Positions 11,475 to 23,231 of a stretch of 64,000 nucleotides of DNA are shown here, one piece after another; positions within the stretch are counted from its first letter, which is position 1, and each line of letters begins with the position of its first letter. The notes under the pieces are model-generated. The model saw only the letters and a list, made by a program, of their open reading frames with translations. It searched no databases and was not told the DNA's origin. Made by a program: the position numbers and the translations under genes. Source of the DNA: Trematomus loennbergii (lineage: Eukaryota; Chordata; Actinopteri; Perciformes; Nototheniidae); NCBI GenBank assembly GCA_012861695.1, contig JAAOOA010000330.1, positions 499,888-563,887 on the forward strand. Reading direction: 5' to 3'.

Positions 11475-13254
11475 GTATCAAAGGTTTTGGGACCAGTTGA
11501 AAGTGTAATGTCTATTGCACTACAAGTCAAACCCAAAAGTTATGGCAGACACACAACTTGTAGTTAAGCATTACAGTAAGACATGAAGTTAAACCCCTTA
11601 GACGCAATACAAAAAGTTCCAGATTGTAATTTGCTTTTTAAAAAACACTTATTTAGCGCGCGTAAACGGGGACATGAACCAGTGTAAACAGCTTAATCAA
11701 TATGATGACTCTAGGCTGGGAATTACCTCGTTGTAAAATGAGGTATTGATTTTAGAAATGTTAAACCAAAATGTATTGCAAGTCCTTTCAGTATTGTCAT
11801 TCTGTAAAACGAATATAATACTATATATAATCCATCTGTCACATACTTATGTATATATAATACCTTGCTTTATATCTTGTTATTGTTAATTTAAAATTCA
11901 ACATGTATATTTTCTACTTTCTTGTTTATTTCTTGTCTGTTAATGTGTACAATGCCATGTCTTTTTATGCTGCTTTTTATTTTGTAATAATCAGACACGA
12001 CAAGAACAATACTTCCACCCTCAATATAGAGTCATGTCAGGTTTGCCCACATGTTGGTTTCCTTTCCATTACACTTTACTTTGCAATTACAATGTTTCCA
12101 AAAGAGTCTCATCCAGATTTGTGAGATGCAGTTGCTTGACTGATGGTGTTATTTGGATCTCTGCTTGTGTATCATGTTTGTTTTTGCTTTCCGGTTCAGT
12201 AATTGGTCCCGCTTGTGCTTCTCGTAAACAATAGATGTGAAACTCCAGCTGAGCAACCTCAATACCCTTTAACTCATGGGAACATATCATATTTTATGCC
12301 TCAAAAATGTCACGTAGATATATTGATAACCCCCTGCTGTGTGGGAAAAGTCCATCCGTTCTCTATTCTTTGACGGATAAAAAACAGATCCCTGCTGTGC
12401 TTTTTTCTACTTCAAAGCAGTTCATCATGAGACAGCACAGGGCTGTTGGAGGACGGTGTAACCACTTAATCACGCCTTTTCATTCATATTTCATCACCTT
12501 CCAGAGGCTTGCAGCTGGGTCAGTGTAACTTCATTAGACATAAGGATGGTGGGTGAGGATTAATATGTAATAACCCTGTCAAACGTACTGCTCATAAAGG
12601 CTTTGATCACTTTGTTGAGTGTACTAGAAGAGAGTAAAAGGGAGGAAGAAAGGGTACAGGTGAAAGGGCACGGATTAACGCTCTCTTTTTCTCACACAAG
12701 TATATTCAACTTCAATTCCTCTGAGATCTTGAAAGCCTCATGTTATTTCCTAATTCAGTCATATATCATTCCCATCGCACACTTCTGGGAAAAATATAAA
12801 ACATTATTGTACATTTTCTACTTGTTCAACAGTGGTCTGCATTCAAATCCAATATTTTAAAAGACATCAAACTGTTATATGCATGTTCAATTAAAAATTG
12901 ATAAAAACGCTCAGTGGAAAACGTACGGACTTCGTAAAATCCTTGAAATATTGCAAAGATGTTTTCAGAAAAAGTTATTTCTTAGGCTTTTGGGTAAAGT
13001 TGGCAACCAAATGTGATGGTATATGTACTTAACACATATCCGCATTTTTAAATATCCCTTCAGTGACCAGTAGTGATCCAAGATTAGTATGCTTTTCTAC
13101 AGATTATGGAATAAATAAAGATTGCAGACCAATTATAAAGTTCTTTCCTTTTGCATAGGGCTCAAAATAGGCTAAGTATACATTTTACAGTAATCTCGGC
13201 CACACCTGTTCAATATTTAAACACAGGCTTCAAACTAGGACCAGCACATTAACA
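11475..13254. other. No recognisable feature
   Basis: AT-rich DNA without recognisable repeats or exons. Confidence 0.5.
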
Positions 13255-13256
13255 TA

Positions 13257-14864
13257 CAGGACTGTCTCAGAAAATTAGAATATTGTGATAAAGTTCTTTA
13301 TTTTCTGTAATGCAATTAAAAAAACAAAAATGTCATACATTCTGGATTCATTACAAATCAACTGAAATATTGCAAGCCTTTTATTATTTTAATATTGCTG
13401 ATTATGGCATACAGCTTAAGAAAACTCAAAAATCCTATCTCTAAATATTAGAATATCATGAAAAAGTATACTAGTAGGGTGTTCAACGAATCACTTGAAT
13501 CGTCTAATTAACTCGAAACACCTGCAAGGGTTTCCTGAGCCTTGAAAAACACTCAGCTTGGTTCAGTAAACTAAATCACAAGTATGGGGAAGACTGCTGA
13601 TCTGACTGCTGTCCAGAGGACCGTCATTGACACCCTCCATCAGGAGGGTAAGACACAAAAAGAAATTTCTCAAAGAGCAAGCTGTTCACAGAGTGCAGTT
13701 TCAAAGCACATCCACAAAAAGTCTGTTGGAAGGGGGAAATGTGGCAGGAAACGCTGCACAACCAAGAGAGATGACCGCAGCCTTAACAGCATTGTGAAGA
13801 AGAGTCGCTTCCAGAATTTGGGGAGCTTCAAAGACAGTGGACTGAAGCTGGAGTCCAGGTATCAAAAGTCACTGTTCACAGGCGTGTCCGGGAAATGGGC
13901 TACAATAGCCGTATTCCCATGGTCAAGCCACTTCTGAACTCAAGACAACGGAAGAGGCGTCTGACTTGGGCTAAGGAAAAGAAGCACTGGACAGTTGCAC
14001 AGTGGTCCAAAGTCCTCTTTTCAGACGAAAGCAAGTTTTGTATTTCATTTGGAAGTCAAGGCGCCAGAGTCTGGAGAAAGGCTGGAGAGGCGCAAAATCC
14101 AAGTTGCTTGAAATCCAGTGTGAAGTTCCCACAGTCAGCGATGGTTTGGGGAGCCATGTCAGCTGCTGGTGTTGGTCCACTGTGTTTCATCAAGCCCAGA
14201 GTAAATGCAGCTGTGTACCAAGAGATTTTAGAGCACTACATGCTTCCGTCTGCTGAAAAGCTCTATGGAGATGAGGAATTCATTTTCCAGCATGATCTGG
14301 CACCTGCCCACAGTGCCAAAACCACCAGTAACTGGTGTACTGACCATGGCATTACTGTCCTCGATTGGCCTGCAAATTCCCCTGACCTGAACCCCATAGA
14401 GAATATGTGGGGTATTGTGAAGAAGAAGCTGAAAGACACCAGACCCAACAATGCTAATGAGCTAAAGGCCGCTATTGAAGCATCCTGGGCATCCATAACA
14501 CCTCAGCAATGCCACAGGCTGATTGCCTCCATGCCACGCCGCATTGATGCAGTAATCCGTGCAAAAGGATTCCCAACCAAGTACTGAGTGCATTAATGGA
14601 CATTTTCAAATGTTTGATTGTGTTTTGCTGTTATAAATCTTTTTTTTTTACTTGGTCTGAGGAACTATTCTAATTTTTTGAGATAGGATTTTTGAGTTTT
14701 CTTAAGCTGTATGCCATAATCAGCAATATTAAAATAATAAAAGGCTTGCAATATTTCAGTTGATTTGTAATGAATCCAGAATGTATGACATTTTTGTTTT
14801 TTTAATTGCATTACAGAAAATAAAGAACTTTATCACAATATTCTAATTTTCTGAGACAGTCCTG
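13257..14864 (+). mobile_element. Tc1/mariner transposon with long IR/DR termini
   Basis: A 1608-bp element flanked by TA dinucleotides (13255-13256 and 14865-14866), the Tc1/mariner target duplication. Outer ends read CAGGACTGTCTCAG and are repeated inverted for about 185 bp with almost no differences. Within each arm the outer motif CAGAAAATTAGAATATTGTG has a related inner motif around 13440-13460 (TAAATATTAGAATATCATGA), the IR/DR arrangement of fish Tc1 elements. The near-identity of the arms implies recent insertion. The transposase is disabled by one frameshift. Confidence 0.97.
13584..14587 (+). pseudogene. Tc1 transposase, single frameshift
   Basis: Encodes the DDE transposase that would cut and paste the surrounding element. 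The start at 13584 gives MGKTADLTAVQRTVIDTLHQ, a helix-turn-helix DNA-binding N-terminus typical of Tc1 proteins. The reading frame changes at a G run (13820-13823), best explained by loss of one G. The downstream frame then runs to the stop at 14587 (ending GFPTKY). Catalytic residues are visible in the second part: Asp in LFSDESKF, Asp in FQHDLAPAH and Glu in SPDLNPIEN, with 34 residues between the second and third, giving DD34E. Total length of about 335 residues matches the family. No other stop or shift was seen, so this is a very young casualty, or the missing base is an assembly error. Confidence 0.93.
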
Positions 14865-14971
14865 TATATGCTACATGAAGAAGCACTCTCATCTGCAGTC
14901 TCCAATTTTATAGAAAGTGCACCCAGGTCACATAGCGTTGATATTTATTAAATATTTTAGAGACATGCTAG

Positions 14972-15905
14972 TGTAACGGCCCCGCTATGCAGGGCGCGAT
15001 GACAGATAGTATTCCTGTAAAAAAGGAGAAATTATGAGCAGAGAATTCCTTTTGCTGCTCGTTTGGCGGGTCTTGCCAGAATTTATTAACAATTGGCACA
15101 AACAAAACACAATTGTTCTTGCCTTTTACTGCTCTCAATATAAACACATGTTCATGTCTTCAAAATATACTTGTATGCTTGAAGTATTTAAAATAAACAC
15201 ATTTGTGTATACCCAATTGTCATTAAAATCATGACTCAAAATAAGAATGTACTGCTTCAAAACAGATATTGGTGCTGTATTCAAACTGTTAATTACCTTT
15301 TCAGGCAAAGTATTAGCATTGGTTTAATATATGCTAGCATTAGCATCAAGCAACACGCATTTATAATAATTAAATTATGACTGACCATAGGACACATAGA
15401 CAATACAAAACACCCTATGTAAAGCACTTGTTAGCTATAAACAATTCACTTGCATTCACTTTCATCAGGGAGCGCAAGTCCACTACATCTAAATAGCGAC
15501 GGCATTACACATACACACACAGCCACCACGAGGTGGTCTTCTACGCGGCATTAAACGGCATTAAACATAATAAACAACATCTACACATCACTTCAAACTT
15601 AAGACATTGCGATTTATAACATTTGTGACAATCTGTACACATTACTGACCTGTGAAACAGGAGAAATTATGAGCAGAGAATTCCTTTTGCTGCTCGTTTG
15701 GCGGGTCTTGCCAGAGTGGCAAGCTAACGACAGCTCCGTCATCACGTCAGACATTTTACGGCAGACGCGTAAATAATAACAAACCCCTTTACGGCAGTGT
15801 TACTCTGCCATCTACTGCCCCCTGCTCTCCATTGTTAAACAGGTAATACAAAATGATATTTAATATAAACATAAAATTGTGATCACACACTTTGTGTGGG
15901 TGACA
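14972..15905 (+). mobile_element. Probable solo LTR
   Basis: A 934-bp block beginning TGTAACGGCCCCGC and ending GGGTGACA (TG...CA), flanked by CTAG at 14968-14971 and 15906-15909, compatible with a 4-bp target duplication. No gag or pol lies next to it. An internal 57-bp direct repeat is noted separately. The call rests on termini and the short duplication only; a 4-bp match could be chance. Confidence 0.45.
15024..15715 (+). repeat. Pair of 57-bp direct repeats 635 bp apart
   Basis: Positions 15024-15080 and 15659-15715 are identical or nearly so, starting AGGAGAAATTATGAGCAGAG and ending GGCGGGTCTTGCCAGA. They lie inside the putative LTR and could mark an internal duplication, or the flanks of a later insertion. 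Confidence 0.85.
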
Positions 15906-15909
15906 CTAG

Positions 15910-17095
15910 CAAATAGGTACACGACCCTGTACTTTAACGCACTTGACAGATGAACTATTCGGCAGATATATCAAGCGTTAATCAGTTCAAGTTTAGGAGG
16001 TATCAATTTGAAATGTCTTGCAAACATTTTAGCTTATGCTTCACTATATTTACTATCTTTCATACAGTATACATTTGTCTGGATGTTGGCCAGGAGTGCA
16101 TAGTGGCTTTATCACAACTTGTATATGTGGAAAACACCTGCTGCTGCGTCTAAAGACAACTCTACGAGACCGCACCCAAACTGAACCTTAGCCTACTCGG
16201 TCCCTACTATCGCGTCTGTAAATCGTTAGATAAACCTTTTAAGCATCAAAACTCCTGTGGAATGATTTTTCTCTCTATAAGAATTTGGTTGATTCTGTCA
16301 AACAGCATTTGAAAAGTCTGAGAGAGCTGCACAAATGAATTACTTTATCCCCAATCTAGTTAGCATAGTGCTAAACTGGAAGTTAGAAAGCCTACAAGTA
16401 GTGTTTAGCTGTGAGATGGTCAACAAGAAGTGTTGCATGTACTGTGCAGACAAAATAAACCTTAAGATCCTACCTGTTCTGAAAATAAATGATTGTGTAT
16501 TCTAATCCGTTAATAATATACGTTTCTGAAGTGTTCTTTCCCAAAACTGTATATCCGATCAATGCGGAAAAAAACATTTTTGGATAACATTCTTGGCTAT
16601 ATTGTCCAGACCTAGATCTTGTGTTTGTTGCATTATTTTTGTTACTATTTAATCTTTAAAGACAATTGACTTCCTTTTGATTGTACTTAACATGCACTTA
16701 ACCTCACATATACTGTGTAGTGTGTCTATACTACACTGTGGTGTTGTTTACCTGCATGCTTTAGGGGAACTCCTCACCCACTGGAGTAACATACATCTCA
16801 AAGTTTCTGCAGCTGCTGATCTTAACTGCCTGGTCCTCTGAAGAAACCAAAAGCACACACAGCAGCAGTGACTGTTTTTATTTGAGTGGAGACTTTGTCG
16901 AGAAAGATTACTCGCAAGGAAACTAGGGCAGTTGCTTTCGGTCAAGGATTGTGTCCGACAGTCCGACCCGGGTTTCTCTCTGAAGCTTCTTGTGTCTCCT
17001 CTATTTCCTGCCCACTGGCTCTGTGTGTGGATCAGTGGTTGTCATTGCATATATACGGAAAAGGGCTCCAGATATTGTCCGTTATTGAGGATACA
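15910..17095. other. No confirmed feature; one exon-like minus-strand segment
   Basis: Mostly AT-rich single-copy DNA. On the minus strand 16837-16761 follows a good polypyrimidine tract and CAG acceptor and reads 24 sense codons then TAA. It is discussed as a finding and not called as a gene. Confidence 0.4.
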
Positions 17096-17103
17096 CTGGG
17101 AGA

Positions 17104-17839
17104 CAGTGGCGAGCCGTCAGGGCCCTCTAGGCCCTCTGTGAGGGCCTAAGATATTCCAAAAATAATATTTAAAAACATTAAAAAAAAATATATTTTTTAA
17201 AATATATATTTTTTTAATATTATTTTTGTTATATTTTTCATTAGTTTTACCGAAAAAAAACTTGATTTAATAAAATAACATTTCCAAATAAATAAATCCT
17301 TCGAATCTGCCTGTTCAGTCTCTGTTTGAATGTGGGTTACATGAAAGAAGCTCGCCTGGCCCTCTCTGCGATTCACAGAGGGCCCGCTATAGTAACTGAA
17401 CGAGAGAGTAATGTCAAATGACAGTACAATTGACCAATCATATCTTCCCTCTAAATGGGTGGGTTTTATTATCGCGGACTAGATGACAAGTTCCGCCCGC
17501 TGTGAAACTTTTCTTGTTTCCATAGCAACAACAACTTCCTGTCAACAGCGTGAACTCGCCTTCAAAATAAAAGCATGCCAAATTACACTTAAGACATACA
17601 ACTGCAACGAAAGTAACAAACACAATGCAATATCCTTTTCAATGTCAAAGAACACAAATTGGGTCACAGGTGTTGTTTGTGTGGTAGAGGGTCGCTGTCA
17701 TTGATGCGTTTTGCACCCGGGCCGTTGTTTTGATATTCCGCTGAAGTATACGCTGTGACGTAATAACTCTTTTTTTTCTTTTTTCGAGGGAAGGGTGGGG
17801 GTCAGAGGGCCTAGGTATAAAGCTCACGGCTCGCCACTG
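17104..17839 (+). mobile_element. Non-autonomous hAT element, copy 1
   Basis: 736 bp with inverted ends CAGTGGCGAGCCGT and its complement, flanked by a perfect 8-bp target duplication CTGGGAGA (17096-17103 and 17840-17847). The 8-bp duplication and the CAG terminus identify the hAT superfamily. No transposase is encoded. An AT-rich hairpin-prone tract lies at about 17158-17235. A close copy is at 42495-43223 in the same orientation. Confidence 0.93.
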
Positions 17840-17847
17840 CTGGGAGA

Positions 17848-19033
17848 TAAAAAACAAGATAGGTTTTTCCAATGTCAAACCAGGTTATCGTTTAATCCAC
17901 TCAACATGGAGAAACAGTAGCAAACGTGCACATGTGAACACACTCAATTCAATATGAAAGAAATCTGACCTGGAAATCTGACCTCAGCGTTGGGTCAGAT
18001 AGCAGTACACACACATATAATTACATTTCTTCTGCTTTTTGATCTGGGATTCAATCCCAATGCTTGGATACCAATTCCATTTGGTCTCCTAATCTGTGTC
18101 CTTGAGAGAAATATATGTATAGAAAGGTGATTTCATTCCCCTGTGGCATGGGTTCCTAAGTAGATTGCTTAAGAGAACATGCTATATGTCTTGTCCTTTG
18201 GATAATTGAAGCTCCCTAAAGAGGTCCCTCATGACTCAATGAATTTAGCTAAACTACGTCCAATTTTTGACCCATGGCATTCAATTGAATGTTCCTCTTT
18301 TCTTTGTTTTTGTAAAGCTGCTTTTCATCAGTGTTGCGGAAGTCTTTATGTTTGGGCAATCCTTCTGAAATCCAATTTTCAGATAAGCATCAGAAAATGA
18401 ATGGAGGAACGGATGAATGGATAATTACGTTGGTCATAGATTGGACCAAGTGGTAATGATTCCCCGGAGGAAACCGGGCATCATTTTTGGAAGAATTGCA
18501 ACGAGAGGCTGGTAATCTTTGTTGCCAGAAAAGAGGTTGTTTGTCTTTGTCCCAAACAAGGCAGGAAGCATTTCTAGCACAGGAGGGGGTATGTCTTTAA
18601 ATTCTGTGCACACAGTGTTGTGGAAAAACCCCAGACATAAATTGAAATTCATCGTGACATTTCATGACAGAACCACTTTGCACAGAATTCACCTTGTGCC
18701 TCTTGTCGGCACATCGAGTCCTGGAAAAAGCCCATTTAAAAAAAGGGGGGAAACAATGGGGAACTGTCTAAATCGTGCTGATTATCCATCATTTGTACTC
18801 TTCTTAATATTTGTAATACTTTCAAGAAGAAGTGGACAGGTGCCATTTGGAATAAGAGCTAATCAATAACTTCACTTTCACTTTTGGAAGTTTATGCAGT
18901 TTCCACACTGTAACTATTGGATTTTGACACATGACATAGTAGTTGTTGGGTCATTTATTATTGATCAATTACCATAGAAGTCCCTGGAGGTATATTTGAA
19001 TTATTTATGTGCTGTGGGAGAGTATAAATCTGT
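17848..19033. other. No recognisable feature
   Basis: Single-copy DNA by eye, with no recognised repeats or exons. Confidence 0.5.
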
Positions 19034-20053
19034 GGAGGACGGAACATGACTTAAGTAGAAATAAATAAATGTGTAAATAAATGTATGAAGAAATACAGGA
19101 ATAAATAAATAAATAAGTACAGGAATAAATAAATGACGAAATAAATACAGAAATAAATACAGAAATAAATACAGAAATAAATAAATGTTGAAATAAATAC
19201 ACAAATAAATAAATAAAAGAATAAATAAATGCATAAATAAATATGGAAATAAATACACCAATGTATAAATAAATAAAACAGAACACACGTTATTATATAT
19301 CTTTCATATATTTCTACATTTACTCGACATACATTTATTTATTTATGTGTCCGTATGCTAATGAGGTGGGCGGTCCTAACCTCAGTCTGAAGCAGGATTG
19401 GTTACAGGAGTGTGTGATCATTTCTGGCAGAGGGCTCTACTAACGCTTGCTAACCGCGCTGATTCGAATGCAGGAGCTTTACTGTTTAGCCCTTATCTTT
19501 ATAATACATCCATGGTTTATCCACAGTAGTAAGGATTATTTATGGGTTATAAAGAAGCCATTATTAGCGAGTTGCCGTGGGTGTACACTGTACACAGAAT
19601 GAACAGATGTGACTTGCCACGAATCTCTTGCTTCTGCCTGGTTCCACCAATTGGCGAATCCTGCTTCAGACTGAGGTTAGGACCGCCCCTCATTAGCATA
19701 CGGACACATAAATAAATAAATGTATGTCGCGTAAATGTAGAAATATATGAAAGATATATAATAACGTGTGTTCTGTTTTATTTTCGACTTTTATTTATTT
19801 ATTTATACATTGGTGTATTTATTTCCATATTTATTTATGCATTTATTTATTATTTTATTTATTTATTTGTGTATTTATTTCAACATTTATTTATTTCTGT
19901 ATTTATTTCGTCATTTATTTATTCCTGTATTTATTTATTCCTGTATTCATTTATTTATTTACGTATTTATTTATTTATTCCTGTATTTCTTCATACATTT
20001 ATTTACACATTTATTTATTTATTTATTTATACTTAAGTCATGTTCCGTCCTCC
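19034..20053. mobile_element. 1-kb palindromic (foldback-type) element
   Basis: Two inverted arms, 19034-19399 and about 19657-20053, surround a 257-bp unique centre. The outer termini read GGAGGACGGAACATGACTTA and the complement. Each arm contains a long AAATA/TTTAT-rich stretch with interspersed ACAGG, then a unique part (TCCGTATGCTAATGAGG... side) that pairs almost perfectly. No clean target duplication was found and no protein is encoded. It could be a foldback or long-TIR MITE. The peptide frames in the arms (runs of Tyr, Leu, Phe, Ile) are composition artefacts. Confidence 0.75.
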
Positions 20054-21532
20054 ATATAAAGCCTTCCACTCTGTACGTCTACAATGCGAGTACATATGGC
20101 AGCCTTCTCAGTGAGTGATGATGTTGAGACTTCAGGGCTATTGACCACTGGATGGATGCCACACTCGTTACCTCCCTGTCTATCACGCTGCTTTAAAGGA
20201 TTATACCCTGAACTTCACTATTCTGAATACGGACTGTCAGGTCAGAAGATTACAGAGAAAGTGTAACTGCAAGTGGTGTCGCCGTGCTCTCTTTCTGTCT
20301 TCTACTTGTGACTGCATAATATATCATCTTTGAACTAATTTGCATGACATAACTGTGGATTCATAGACTGAGCTAACTCCCATCCATCAATGCCAACTCC
20401 CAAAGAGTAACTCATACAACTTCATATCAACATCTCTATGAAGTAGCTATTTAAGGACAGTCAAAGACGTATACATGTGCAATATAAATGGAGCTTTTGA
20501 AGTATTCCTTTAATTAAATGACACAGTGTTGGATGTTGTGTATATTTGATCCCACAGAGGACAACTAGCAACAGTTTAAAAGATTTACAACATGGACAAA
20601 ATAAATGCCTGGCATATTTGGAAATGCTTTTATACTAAAGAACGCCAGCCAGAGTACATTAAGATCAGTTAATTATATACGTCTTGCATCCTTTTTGGGA
20701 TGACAGGATCTATTAACAAAAGGGGTTCTTCTTTATATCTGACAAGGGTTTGAAGTTCCTCCATGTAGCCTTTATGTTTTCCCATAAACATGTCAAAATG
20801 CATTATAGACAACTTGAAACAAGCTGGCATTGAATAACATGCCTCCATGTATAGACACACTTTCATTATATCACACCCACACTTGACAATTGTCTCCTGT
20901 TACACTGGTAGGAGTTGTTATATAAACTCTACATGAGGAGGATGTTGAGAAACTGCTGTTAGAGTGGGGTTTAAGTGTCTTACACAATGGGAACAACTTT
21001 TTAAAAAATCCATTAGCATTGTTTCATGGCAGAGCGGGTACAAAGGCAGGTGCAATTTCATGTTACAAAACAGTATCTCAATTTCACTGTATAAACACAT
21101 CCTCCTCTGCAGCCATGACATTACCAAACATGAGCAAATGCAAGACATAATGATATAACCATCTTTTGTTAAAAGGTAAAAGCACTTAGATAAACTGGAT
21201 ACATGAGAGTGTTATAATGCATAGTTGTTTTTGTTGATAGGAACAGTTTTGAAGATATATTTGTATGACTCAGTAACACTTTACAAGACCTTTACTTTGG
21301 CTTTAGTCCTAGATATGTCTTTTGACAATGAATTGCATATTTCTCTCGGGGTGTATAAAGCACTCCAGACATCTGCGTATGAAGAACAATATTCCTGAAG
21401 TTTGCCAGATGTGAGCTATAAAAGTTGGAATGCTGCAGTTAGAAATCACTCCCCTGTCAACTTGAAGTTCAAGTAAATCCATCAGGAGTTTGCAAGAGAG
21501 TCATGGATGAAAACGACAGTATCATGTGTTTT
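20054..21532. other. No recognisable feature
   Basis: Single-copy AT-rich DNA by eye. Confidence 0.5.
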
Positions 21533-21867
21533 TTAAGGCGAGACACTCCAAGTGAATAGGGTAATTGTTTTACCTTAAAGATATCAGCTATACATTTCTC
21601 CAGTTAATTACTTACATTAAGACCATTGTTTTTTGTATTAGAAGTTTTCTGAAATAGCATGTTTAAATATGCGCATATTTTTTACATTTCAGGAACACAA
21701 ATCTGAACATTGGATAAAGTCAGGTTCAAAATTCTTGTTTCATTTTGTAGTCATATTAGAATCTAAAGTGTTTACAGAAGGGATTTTGGGGGGGTGCTAG
21801 TGGAGCCTCGCAGCAGCGAAACCGTGCCGCGCCACACTAGCACATAGGTGCGCCGCATTTTCGGCTC

Positions 21868-23190
21868 AGTTTTTTTATTTTTTATTTAACCTTTATTTAA
21901 CCAGATAAAAACATTGAGATAAATCTCATTTTCAATGCTGACCTGGCCAAGAAGGCAGCAACGTTACACATACACAAACATAAAAATACAGAAACATAAA
22001 GAAAACAAAAGACGAAAAAGCAGTCACTACATTGTGCACATTAGGACAATAAAAAAAGTACACTACTGCAAGAGCAGCTGGTGGTGAGGACTTCAGACAA
22101 CTTCAATTTAAAACATGATATAGAGACAAGTGCCCTCAGTTTAAGGCGTGATTGAAGGTCATTCCAAGACCAAGGACCATAATAAGAAAGACTCCTTTTT
22201 CCAGCCTCAGTCCGTACAGTAGGAACCTGGAACCGTATCCAGGCACTGATCTGAGTTTGTAAGAGTCACAAACTGGGGCAAATCTGACACATATGTAGAG
22301 TGGAAGCTTACCTAAAATGGCTTTATACATTAATAAAAACCAGTGCTGCATCCTACGCATAGTAAGTGAGGACCATCCAGTTAGGCTATACAATGTGCAA
22401 TGATGAGTCCTATAGGGTGCATTTGATATATAACGCAGTGCAGCATGGTAAAGTGGGTCAAGTTTGGCCAAAACAGTGGGACAGGCAAATCTATAAATGG
22501 TATCACCGTAGTCCAGCTGGGACAGGAATAAGCCAGAGACCAACCTTTTACGGGATGAAATTGAAAAACAACATTTAAATCTGAAAAGGAAGCCAAGAGT
22601 GAATTTCAATTTCTTTGTTAAAACTTCAATATGGTGTTTAAAGTTCAGATTACTGTCCAACCAAAAGCCCAGATATTTGTAGGTATCAACAAACTCAACA
22701 GAAACGCCATCAAGGGTGTCAATGGAGAGGCAAGAGGAGGACGCTGACTTGGGAGCAAAAAGCATTGCTTTGGTTTTCTTACTGTTCAATAGCAGTTTAG
22801 AATCAAGAAGCGCATGCTGCAGCGTGATAAAATCTGATTTTAAATTGGAAACGGCCATATCCAGAGAAGGAGCACAATAGTATACAATAGTGTCATCAGC
22901 ATACATATGATAGGTAGAAAATTGCATCTGATTACAAATATTGTTTACATTAATAAAAAGAGCAAGGGCCCCAAGATAGAGCCCTGTGGAACTCCCTTCT
23001 CCAAGGTGACAGGGTCAGAGACAGTACTACCCAACCTGACGCATTGAGTACGGTCGGTTAGATAACTCTGAAACCAGCAAATGGCATTGTGACCGAAACG
23101 AGACACCAACATAACATTAGACATAATGTGCACCCTCCTCAAGATGAGGCCCCTCCGCAAGGTGAGGCCCCACGCAGTCTGCATGATCGG
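21868..23190 (-). mobile_element. 5'-truncated LINE of the L2/CR1 type
   Basis: Runs on the minus strand. The 3' end at 21868 carries the fish-type tail complementary to TTTATTTAACC TTTATTTAACC, i.e. repeated GGTTAAATAAA. Upstream lie reverse-transcriptase remnants, described separately. The 5' boundary near 23190 is approximate, since no clear target duplication was found. 5' truncation is usual for target-primed insertion. Confidence 0.8.
22060..23184 (-). pseudogene. LINE reverse transcriptase, 3' half, frameshifted
   Basis: Reading from 23184 downward the first frame gives a conserved RT block ending in GVPQGSILGPLLF. It is followed by a frameshift near 22950 and then by the frame containing the catalytic motif YADD (near 22900, in HMYADDTIVYY). 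The frame continues through the RT thumb and C-terminal region (SLTGWSSL, KAILGKLPLY). A second shift at an A-rich run near 22200 separates it from the expected ending, which can be read in another frame as YYGPWSWNDLQSRLK. Endonuclease and the RT N-terminus are missing. The protein would be non-functional. Confidence 0.88.
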
Positions 23191-23231
23191 CCTGTAGGGA
23201 GGGACGGCCCTGCTGCCGTGTCTCGCCTTAA

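Larger units (their letters stand above)
21533..23231. mobile_element. TTAA-type DNA element interrupted by a LINE
   Basis: Ends TTAAGGCGAGACAC at 21533 and GTGTCTCGCCTTAA at 23231 are perfect inverted repeats including TTAA. The host sequence can be followed from 21533 to about 21867 and resumes near 23190, with the LINE relic in between. This makes the LINE the younger insertion. No transposase in the remaining host part. Confidence 0.6.

Noticed and set aside
19001..20118. Tyr/Leu/Phe-rich membrane-like frames in the palindrome arms
   Set aside because: They are translations of AAATA/TTTAT repeats and occur on both arms in several frames.
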